Below are positions 9,201-15,259 of a stretch of 64,000 bases of DNA, piece after piece (position 1 is the stretch's first letter; each line of letters starts with the position of its first letter). The notes beneath the pieces were generated by a model. The model saw nothing but the letters and a program-made list of their open reading frames with translations. It had not been told where the DNA came from and did not search any database. This DNA is from Candidatus Limnocylindrales bacterium (GTDB lineage: Bacteria > Desulfobacterota > Binatia > UBA1149 > CAITLU01), in contig DATNBU010000027.1 in the NCBI GenBank assembly GCA_035571835.1, forward strand, positions 1 to 64,000. The letters run 5' to 3'. Both the position numbers and the translations under genes were made by a program.

Positions 9201-11587
9201 TCCGGCGACGGGTCGCAGACGCCCGCCGACGCGCGGCACAACGTTGCACTCGACGATAGCGTGTCGGCCGGACACGTCGCGGTCGAACCGGTGCAGTTCT
9301 CCGGCGACGGATCGCAGACACCGGCAGAGGCGCGGCAAAGTGTTGCACTCGACGACAGCACATCGGTCGGGCAAGTCGCGGTCGATCCCGTGCAGCTCTC
9401 CGGTGACGGATCGCAGACGCCTGCAGACGCGCGGCACAGCGTTGCGGAGGGCGACAGCACGTCGGCCGGGCACGTCGCGGTCGACCCCGTGCAGTTCTCG
9501 GGCGACGGGTCGCAGACGCCTGCAGACGCGCGGCACAACGTTGCGCTCGAGGAGACGACGTCGGCCGGGCACGTCGCGGTCGATCCCGTGCAGTTTTCCG
9601 GTGACGGATCGCAGACGCCGGCGGACGCGCGGCACAGCGTTGCGCTCGATGCCAGCACGTCGGCCGGGCATGTCGCGGTCGATCCGGTGCAGTTTTCGGC
9701 TGACGGGTCGCAGACGCCGGCGGACGCGCGGCACACGGTTGCGGAGGACGACAGTGTGTCGGCAGGGCACGTCGCGGTCGACCCGGTGCAGTTTTCCGGC
9801 GACGGGTCGCAGACGCCCGCCGATGCGCGGCACACGGTCGCGCTGGACGACAGCACGTCGGCCGGACACGTTGCCGACGATCCCGTGCACGTCTCCGGCG
9901 ACGGGTCGCAGACACCGGCAGAAGTGCGGCACGTCGTCGCGGCCGTCTTGAACTTGCACGTCGTCTCGTCGCAGCACCCGCCGAACGGCGTCTCGCACTG
10001 CTCGCTGCCGCTGAGCACGCCGTCGCCGCACACGCCTTCGACCGCACCGATGTCACAAACCGTCGTAACCGGGCGCGTCACGCCGCGCTGGTCGGTCGAC
10101 TCGCAGTGCCTGAGCGAGCCCGAGAGCGCACCGTCGGCCGTTCCCGGGTTGCCGTTGTTCAGCACGGGGCTGCCCGCGAGCGGCAGGATCGTCTGGGTCG
10201 CGCCGCCGTTGTCGGCGAGGCCGGCTGCGAGCTGAGGCGAAAGCGGACTTGCGGCCGAGCCGATGCGGTCGCCGTCCTCGCCCCCGGCATCGTTCGCGAA
10301 GTTCGTGCAGGCGCCGGCATCCTCGACGCCGACCAGGTTGTAACCCTGCGTGACGACCTTGGTGGTGTCGTCGGTCGAGCAGTCCGGGTGTTTGGTCGAC
10401 GCCGATGCGTCGGTATTGCCGGCGATGATCGAGTTGGCGACGTTGAGCACGGCGCCTTCACGGCGGATTCCGCCACCGTCGCCGGCCGTGCCGCCGTCGA
10501 CGTCCGCCGTATTGCCCGTCATCGTGACGTTGTTCAGGTTGACGGTGCCGCCGAGCGCGCCGTTCACCATCAGACCGCCGGCGTCCTCGTCGGCCGTGTT
10601 GCTGCTCAGCGTGGCATTCTTCAGGCTGACGCTGCCGCCGGAGGCCACGCTGACCCATGCGCCGCCGCCGTTGCGGTTGGCTGCGTTGCCGGTGATCGTG
10701 CTGCTCGTGATGGTTACGGCAGCGGTTCCCGAGATCGAGTTGTAAATGCCGCCGCCATCGACACTCGCGGTGTTTCCACTGATCGTCGTATTGCTGATCG
10801 TGAAGGATGCGCCGGTACCTTCGTTGTCGATGCCGCCGCCGTTGCCGCCGCCGGCAGCGTTGCCGGAGATCGTGGTATCGCTGAGGCTGAACGTGTACCC
10901 GCCTCCGGCAACGTTGTAGATACCGCCACCGTTCGCAGCGGTCGCCGAGTTGCCGGTGAACGTCGAACCGCTGATCGTGATCGACCCGGTGGTTCCGGTG
11001 ATGTGGAGTCCGCCGCCTCCGCCGCTGCTGCCGGTGTCGACGTTGTTCAGGAACTTGCAGTTGGTGATCGTCAGCGAATGACCGCCTGCGCTCGCAAAAC
11101 GCATTCCGCCGCCGCTCTGGCTCGACTTGCCGTTCTCGATCGTCACGCCCGAGATCGAGAAGTCTCCATTCGAAACGAGAAGCACGCGGGTGTTGGTACC
11201 GGCGACCGCCGCGTGTCCTTGGATGATCGTCGTCGCTGCGCCCGCGCCGGTGATGGTCAGGTCGCGCAGCGTTCCCGTTCCGGTGGTGTCGTTGGCGTCG
11301 AGCTGGGTGTCGAGACTCAGCGTGTAAGTCCCGGCCGGCAGCGAGATCGTGTCCGCGCCGGTGCCCGCCGTGCAGCTGTCGGCGTTGGTGGTGGAGTCGT
11401 TGTTGGCTGCGTTGAACGCTTCGCGCAGCGAGCAGTCGCCGTCGGTGTTCACCTCGTCGGCCGTCGTGTTGACAGTGATCGTCGCGGCCTCGGTCGCGCG
11501 CGGCGCAAGCGCGGCGGAAACGCACATCAGCGCGGAGAGGAACCAAACGGCGGTCGCGCGTCGGAACGCGGTACCATGATCGATCAT
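6239..11587 (-). CDS. Giant secreted CSLREA / beta-helix protein with 27 exact-length Cys-rich repeats
   Basis: 1782 residues, ATG at 11587 preceded by GAGGGGG. Signal peptide about 1-34 (hydrophobic VWFLSALMCVSAALA, ending TEA), then a CSLREA domain (TVNTTADE, DGDCSLREAF), a long parallel beta-helix (about 70-450) of TIS/GNTA-type rungs, and a choice-of-anchor-Q-like segment ending CDIGAVEG (about 520). Next come 27 repeats of exactly 33 residues, CRASAGVCDPSPENCTG-x4-CPADV-x8, and a 28th of 32 residues (about 552-1475). After them are disintegrin-like Cys modules (about 1475-1600) and the shared C-terminal domain (about 1607-1782; LKWGWQKG, TTTYALCVYD, GACW). It is upstream of and co-oriented with the paralogue at 1899-6212, with a 26-bp gap. 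A good promoter lies at 11646-11674. The likely role is a rigid disulfide-stapled stalk displaying a beta-helix at the cell surface; this is inference. Confidence 0.92.
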   Translation of the reverse strand: MIDHGTAFRRATAVWFLSALMCVSAALAPRATEAATITVNTTADEVNTDGDCSLREAFNAANNDSTTNADSCTAGTGADTISLPAGTYTLSLDTQLDANDTTGTGTLRDLTITGAGAATTIIQGHAAVAGTNTRVLLVSNGDFSISGVTIENGKSSQSGGGMRFASAGGHSLTITNCKFLNNVDTGSSGGGGGLHITGTTGSITISGSTFTGNSATAANGGGIYNVAGGGYTFSLSDTTISGNAAGGGNGGGIDNEGTGASFTISNTTISGNTASVDGGGIYNSISGTAAVTITSSTITGNAANRNGGGAWVSVASGGSVSLKNATLSSNTADEDAGGLMVNGALGGTVNLNNVTMTGNTADVDGGTAGDGGGIRREGAVLNVANSIIAGNTDASASTKHPDCSTDDTTKVVTQGYNLVGVEDAGACTNFANDAGGEDGDRIGSAASPLSPQLAAGLADNGGATQTILPLAGSPVLNNGNPGTADGALSGSLRHCESTDQRGVTRPVTTVCDIGAVEGVCGDGVLSGSEQCETPFGGCCDETTCKFKTAATTCRTSAGVCDPSPETCTGSSATCPADVLSSSATVCRASAGVCDPSPENCTGSTATCPADTLSSSATVCRASAGVCDPSAENCTGSTATCPADVLASSATLCRASAGVCDPSPENCTGSTATCPADVVSSSATLCRASAGVCDPSPENCTGSTATCPADVLSPSATLCRASAGVCDPSPESCTGSTATCPTDVLSSSATLCRASAGVCDPSPENCTGSTATCPADTLSSSATLCRASAGVCDPSPENCTGSDADCPADVLSSSNTLCRASAGICDPSPENCTGSEADCPADVLSSSATPCRASAGVCDPSPESCTGSDADCPADVLSSSNTLCRASAGVCDPSPENCTGSDADCPADVLSSSNTLCRASAGVCDPSPENCTGADAECPADVLASSATLCRASAGVCDPSPESCTGSDADCPADVLSSSNTLCRASAGVCDPSPESCTGSDADCPADVLSSSNTLCRASAGVCDPSPENCTGSDADCPADVLSSSNTLCRASAGICDPSPESCTGSDADCPADVLSPSDTLCRASAGVCDPSPESCTGSDADCPADVLSSSTTLCRESAGVCDPSPENCTGADADCPSDVLASSATVCRASAGICDPSPENCTGADAECPADVLSPSDTLCRASAGVCDPSPESCTGSDAACPADVLSPSDTLCRASAGVCDPSPESCTGSTADCPADVLSSSETLCRESAGVCDPSPESCTGSTADCPADVMSSSATLCRESAGVCDPSPESCTGSTADCPSDVLSSSATLCRASAGICDPSPENCTGSTADCPSDVVSSSATLCRASAGICDPSPENCTGSTATCPANVLSSSATVCRATAGVCDPGPERCTGTTATCPANVLSSSTTVCRPSAGICDPSPEHCTGSNASCPANVLASSSTVCRPSAGDCDVTENCTGSAASCPANSFKPNATPCGDPADTSCDNPDSCNSSGTCLTHNENNGTPCDDDAFCNGSDTCASGTCTSHAGDPCPGVDGDADCSETCDETADACTGNDPNGSACNDADICTVGETCTAGTCGGGAADDCDDDNLCTTDSCDAVDGCVNDAVPIVTGCFVAAKAKFSMKDNADDTKDGLKWGWQKGQSYPATELGTPGSTTTYALCVYDADGGAPSLVASMQIPPGTPPWTTKPTSVKYVDKSAASDGVSQAQVKAGDTDGKSSAKLKAAGIPLDLPAPVDAEHFLHANSLVVELVNSAGACWTSEFAPDGVKKNTTTQFKASAP
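7259..9931 (-). repeat. 27 x 99-bp tandem repeat array inside the coding sequence
   Basis: From the first repeat cysteine codon (9931) to the last base before the 28th unit (7259) is 2673 bp, exactly 27 units of 99 bp with no insertion or deletion. Units near the middle are the most alike, differing at a few third positions and a few residues (STATC, SDADC, ADAEC variants). The edges are more diverged, as expected for an array that grows and shrinks by unequal recombination. It is a coding minisatellite and likely to vary in copy number between strains. Confidence 0.9.
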
Positions 11588-11645
11588 GCGAACCCCCTCG
11601 ATCGGGCCGTCACGCTTTCCCCTGTGTGCGTGTGGCCGGTGGGGA

Positions 11646-11674
11646 CTTATAGGCCCCTGAGGGGTGGGTGTCCA
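11646..11674 (-). promoter_or_regulatory. Predicted sigma-70-type promoter of the giant repeat-protein operon
   Basis: On the minus strand, TGGACA (-35, five of six consensus bases) is separated by 17 bases from TATAAG (-10, five of six). Initiation is predicted near 11638, giving a leader of about 50 bases before the ATG at 11587. The spacer contains the short inverted repeat CCCCTCAGGGG, a possible repressor or activator site. Confidence 0.55.
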
Positions 11675-11796
11675 ACCTGTGGAAAACCAAGTGATGGAAG
11701 CGAAAGCCGCCGACCCCGCACTCGGTTCGAAGACCGCGATGGTTCGTTTTCTTCAGCCTGACGGAATCTTCAGCCGTCGCGCCCCGCACGTGCTCC

Positions 11797-12603
11797 TCAA
11801 AGACGGAAAAGTCGTTCGGCATTTCTCCCGAGGAACGCCTCGCGGGTGTCGGCGTCGAGGCCGAGGCCGTCGATCTCGGCGAGGCACGCCGCGGGAGTGA
11901 TCATCGGATAGTTGGTCCCGAACATCACTTTGCTGCGGCCGTGCGCCTTCATGTACGCGACGAGCTCGGACGGATACCGCTTCGGCTTGTACGCCGACGT
12001 GTCGATGTAGACGTTCGGAAATTTGGTCGCGATCGCGATCATCTCGATGTGCCACGGATATCCGATGTGGCCGCAGACGATCTTGAGCTCCGGAAAGTCG
12101 AGCGCAATCCGTTCGATCGTAAGCGGACGTCCGGTCTCCGAGCTTCGAAGCGGACCGGTGAGACCCACCTGCAGGCACACCGGAACGTCGAGCTCGACGC
12201 ACGCCGCAAGAAGCGGGTAGTAGAGCGCCTGCGTGCACGGCAGCTCCCACAGCCACTGCACGATGCGGAGCGCCTTGAAGCCATGGCGCGTGACGTACTC
12301 GCGCAGCACTCTGGTGCTTTCGACCGGAGTGCGAAGATCGACCGACGCGATGCCGGCGAACAGATCGGGATGCCTGGTGACCGCATCGAGCACGTCTTCG
12401 TTGCGGATGAGCGCGCCGCCGGGTCCGTGCCATGCCGACAGCAGCGCCTTGTCGATGCCTGCCGACCGCATGAGCTCGACGGTCATCTCGAGCGGAATGT
12501 CTTCGTGGAGCGTCTGGCCTGTCCAGCGGCGAAGCGAATCCAGGAACGGCTGCGCGAGGAAAAGCGAAGTCGGATGCTGCGCCCATGCGTCGACGATTCT
12601 CAT
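11797..12603 (-). CDS. Amidohydrolase-2 family protein (TIM-barrel, ACMSD-like)
   Basis: 268 residues. The fold family is the ACMSD/OMCA-like amidohydrolases, metal-dependent hydrolases or decarboxylases of small organic acids. Visible signatures are CGHIGYPW (about residue 190, the conserved histidine of strand 6) and FGTNYPM (about 228). The usual N-terminal D-x-H-x-H is reduced to VDAWAQHP, and the usual aspartate of G-[ST]-D-Y-P is asparagine, so metal binding may be altered or lost. The paralogue at 55890 keeps GTDYP. The gene is 12 bases downstream of the DUF1329 gene on the same strand and is probably co-transcribed. The substrate cannot be predicted. Confidence 0.85.
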   Translation of the reverse strand: MRIVDAWAQHPTSLFLAQPFLDSLRRWTGQTLHEDIPLEMTVELMRSAGIDKALLSAWHGPGGALIRNEDVLDAVTRHPDLFAGIASVDLRTPVESTRVLREYVTRHGFKALRIVQWLWELPCTQALYYPLLAACVELDVPVCLQVGLTGPLRSSETGRPLTIERIALDFPELKIVCGHIGYPWHIEMIAIATKFPNVYIDTSAYKPKRYPSELVAYMKAHGRSKVMFGTNYPMITPAACLAEIDGLGLDADTREAFLGRNAERLFRL

Positions 12604-12615
12604 TGCAGGCAGCGC

Positions 12616-14295
12616 TCAGCGTCCTTTGGCGATCATGCCGGAAACCTCGAACTCGGCTTCCGTCGTCCCGCCCTCGTCGCCCTCGTTGAAATACCATCCG
12701 CGCTCGCCGGTGGCGGCGGCGGCCGGAAGCTCGCAACGTGTGACGTGGTCGAGCTGCATGTCGAAGAGCGAAATGCTTGCCATGCGCGGCGGATCGTCGG
12801 TCACCGGCGCGGCGGCCCTGACGACACCGTCGCCGACCGTCCAGGTCTGAAGCATTCCCTTCCATAGTCCGCCGTTCATGTCGTAGAGCTCGACGAGCGG
12901 GATCAGCAGCGATTCGCGATCGACGTACAGCACGCGCCGGCTGAACGAATTGCCGACGAGCAGCGAAGTACCGACGATCACGTGCACCTCGCGCGGCTCC
13001 CAGTCTTCGTCCGGGAAGTAGTCTACGGGAGAGGCCTGGAATTTGACCGGAACGTTGCGGGCGTGCATCGGGGCGAGGATCGTCTTCTCGCCGAGATACT
13101 TCCATTCGGTCCACGCCGGGTTCCCCGCGAAGCCCGCGAAGCTGTCGAGGTCGATATCCTGCCCGAAGACTCCCTCGGATCGTTGCGCCGTGCTGAGGCG
13201 CCTTACGCGGCGGCTCGACGGGTAGTACACCCACGAATCATCCTGGCGCGCGGGATCGAGGTAGCGTGCGTACGTATAGCCTGCGCCTTTCAGGTCGAAC
13301 GGTTCCGAGAGCGGCCCGGCGACTTCGCGGTAGCGGACGCCATCGACTGTTTTCCACGTCGGCATCGGCTCGTGAAAGAGCCGGCTCACGTAGAAGAGCC
13401 TGCGGAAGTGCTCCGGCTCGTAATGCTTCTCGATGTGGAAGCCTTGTTCGGCGCTCAGACCTCCGGTGTCGCAAACCGACCGGCGCAGGTCGACGTCGTC
13501 GGCAACCAGTCGCGACTCGTAGTTGAACATCAGCTTGATGACGAGGTCGGGGTCATCCTTTGTCACCAGCGGGAACGGAATCCCCGCGACATAGTTGGTC
13601 ATCGACAGCTTGTTCGCGGCGAGCCGGACCTGCGCATGGTAGCGCTGCGTCGCCTGCTCGCGACGCGGCTCGATCGGCATCGGTTTTCGTGCGGCCACGT
13701 CGAGAGTCGCACCGCGTTCGACGCTCCACTGGATGGAAGGACCGAGAAGATGTTTCCATTGCTCCAGGTTGCTTCGGGAAATCACCGTGCCGACGGGCGG
13801 CACCGCGACCTGCGGCGCCGCTGCTGCCGAAGTTGCGCTGCCCTTTTCAGCAGGCATTCGCATCGGGGCCGGCGCGCTGTCGACCGGCGCCGGCGCCGCT
13901 TCGATTGCGGGAGCCGATAGCGCCTTGGCCGCCGATGGCGGCCTGGTCAAGCTGCGCGGCGCTCGGCGTGGTGCGGCAGGTCTTGCGGCGGGCACGGGTT
14001 TTTCCGCGCGCGGCGCGGAAGTCGGAACTGCGACCGGTTCTGCTTCAGGAATCGCAGGCGGCGTCTGCACTGCGGCTGGCGCAGCAGAGGAGTCATGCGT
14101 GTCGCCTCTGGCTGCGGGCGACGGAAGACCGAGAAGCCGGCGAAGCGTTTCGTAGTCCTGTTCGGTCGAACCCGCCCTGGAAACCGGGATCGCATCGCCG
14201 TCGGCGGCATCGTTCTGCGCGAACAGCGCAGAGGCTGTCAGCAGCGACGCCGAAATCGATGCGGCAACGAGCGAGCGGCTGGTGGCTGACCTCAC
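12616..14295 (-). CDS. DUF1329 domain protein, exported
   Basis: 559 residues with a GTG start at 14295, chosen because CAGGAGG lies nine bases upstream and a signal peptide follows (SLVAASISASLLTASALFA). Residues about 60-160 are a low-complexity Ala/Pro linker. The C-terminal two thirds match the DUF1329 family: YVAGIPFP, then the surface-strand pattern DSWVYYPSSRRVRRL, DLDSFAGFAGN and VGNSFSRRVLYVDRESL. These are beta-rich envelope proteins related to outer-membrane lipoprotein-sorting proteins. They are often found near hydrocarbon or steroid degradation and RND export genes, and the function is unproven. It precedes the amidohydrolase by 12 bases. The long Ala/Pro linker is more than most family members carry. 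Confidence 0.85.
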   Translation of the reverse strand: MRSATSRSLVAASISASLLTASALFAQNDAADGDAIPVSRAGSTEQDYETLRRLLGLPSPAARGDTHDSSAAPAAVQTPPAIPEAEPVAVPTSAPRAEKPVPAARPAAPRRAPRSLTRPPSAAKALSAPAIEAAPAPVDSAPAPMRMPAEKGSATSAAAAPQVAVPPVGTVISRSNLEQWKHLLGPSIQWSVERGATLDVAARKPMPIEPRREQATQRYHAQVRLAANKLSMTNYVAGIPFPLVTKDDPDLVIKLMFNYESRLVADDVDLRRSVCDTGGLSAEQGFHIEKHYEPEHFRRLFYVSRLFHEPMPTWKTVDGVRYREVAGPLSEPFDLKGAGYTYARYLDPARQDDSWVYYPSSRRVRRLSTAQRSEGVFGQDIDLDSFAGFAGNPAWTEWKYLGEKTILAPMHARNVPVKFQASPVDYFPDEDWEPREVHVIVGTSLLVGNSFSRRVLYVDRESLLIPLVELYDMNGGLWKGMLQTWTVGDGVVRAAAPVTDDPPRMASISLFDMQLDHVTRCELPAAAATGERGWYFNEGDEGGTTEAEFEVSGMIAKGR

Positions 14296-14404
14296 GCCGG
14301 GTGGCCTCCTGCGGGATGGACGGATTCGCGATTACCGTCCGGCCCGCACTGTGTCCACCACCACACCTCCGCCGGTTTTCGTGGAGCACGACGATGCGAG
14401 CGCG

Positions 14405-15202
14405 TCAGGTCGTACTGCGCAGCGCGTCACCTTCGCGTGCGGCGGGAAGCCAGGCTGCAAAAGCGCGGCGGAAGACGGCGCGTGCATCGACGTCGACCGG
14501 GTCGCCGTGTGCCACGAGAATTCTTTGGAACGGCCATTCGGCGATCCGGCGCAGGAACGGTTCCGACAATCGGCGGTCGCGAAGCAGCAGCATTCGCGCG
14601 GTGCGGCTCGGGCCGAATGCCGGTGGAACGCCCGAGAGCAGCCACAGCAGCTTCTCGCCGACTCCGGAAAACCGCACCATGTGAAACGCAAGATCGGTAA
14701 GCACCAGCGTCGCGCTTTTGCGATGGAACAGCGCGACTTCCGAAACCTCGCTGGTCGGTTGCAGGATCGCGAGCTCGACGGCGCCCGACCATTCGCGCGG
14801 TGCGGATTCGGTAATCTCGCTGCCGGCCGGAAGGCCGGGCACGCGCGAAAAGAGTCCCGGTGCAGCCCAGAACGATGCGTCCGGATAGTGGCTCATGAAG
14901 CGGCCGGCATTCAGGTGATGGAAACTGTTCGGAACCAGCACGTGCCGAACCGGACCGATTGCATCGAGTGCTTCGAGTCCTCCGGCCTCTACCGGCGGCG
15001 GTGAAATGACGAGAAGCCCTCCATCATCGAGAACGACGATCGTCGTCCTGGTCGGAAGGATCGGACCGCCCGGCATGCGAAGACGGCGATCGATCGTCCA
15101 CAGATTCGTCGCGAGCTGCGTGGGAGGCGGTGCGAAGCCGGCGAGCAGCGCCGGCCGCACCAGCCGGATCATACGATCGAAGATGGAGCGCCTGGTCTTC
15201 AC
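14405..15202 (-). CDS. DUF4336 (metallo-beta-lactamase-like) protein
   Basis: 265 residues. It resembles DUF4336 proteins, which keep the beta-lactamase-fold outline (TTIVVLDDGGLLVISPPPVE near 55-75, PNSFHHLNAG near 92-101, LVAHGDPVD near 236). Only the HH pair remains of the usual H-x-H-x-D-H metal motif, so hydrolase activity is uncertain. The start at 15202 gives a basic N-terminus (MKTRRSIFDRM); the ATG ten codons later is also possible. It is on the same strand as, and 109 bases upstream of, the DUF1329 gene, so a loose three-gene unit with the amidohydrolase is plausible. Confidence 0.75.
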   Translation of the reverse strand: MKTRRSIFDRMIRLVRPALLAGFAPPPTQLATNLWTIDRRLRMPGGPILPTRTTIVVLDDGGLLVISPPPVEAGGLEALDAIGPVRHVLVPNSFHHLNAGRFMSHYPDASFWAAPGLFSRVPGLPAGSEITESAPREWSGAVELAILQPTSEVSEVALFHRKSATLVLTDLAFHMVRFSGVGEKLLWLLSGVPPAFGPSRTARMLLLRDRRLSEPFLRRIAEWPFQRILVAHGDPVDVDARAVFRRAFAAWLPAAREGDALRSTT

Positions 15203-15259
15203 GGATCTGCGGTTGTTCTTGCCACGTCGCGCGCGCCGACCATAGCGGCGCGCGAGAGC

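Noticed and set aside
7259..9931. Possible CRISPR or non-coding satellite
   Set aside because: Units are 99 bp, in frame, and encode a regular Cys pattern inside a continuous gene.
6255..10235. Plus-strand open frame of 1326 codons opposite the giant repeat gene
   Set aside because: It is the antisense of the 99-bp repeats. Its periodic peptide (GDGSQTPADARH type) is produced by the codon pattern of the real gene; it has no signal peptide, ribosome site or family match.
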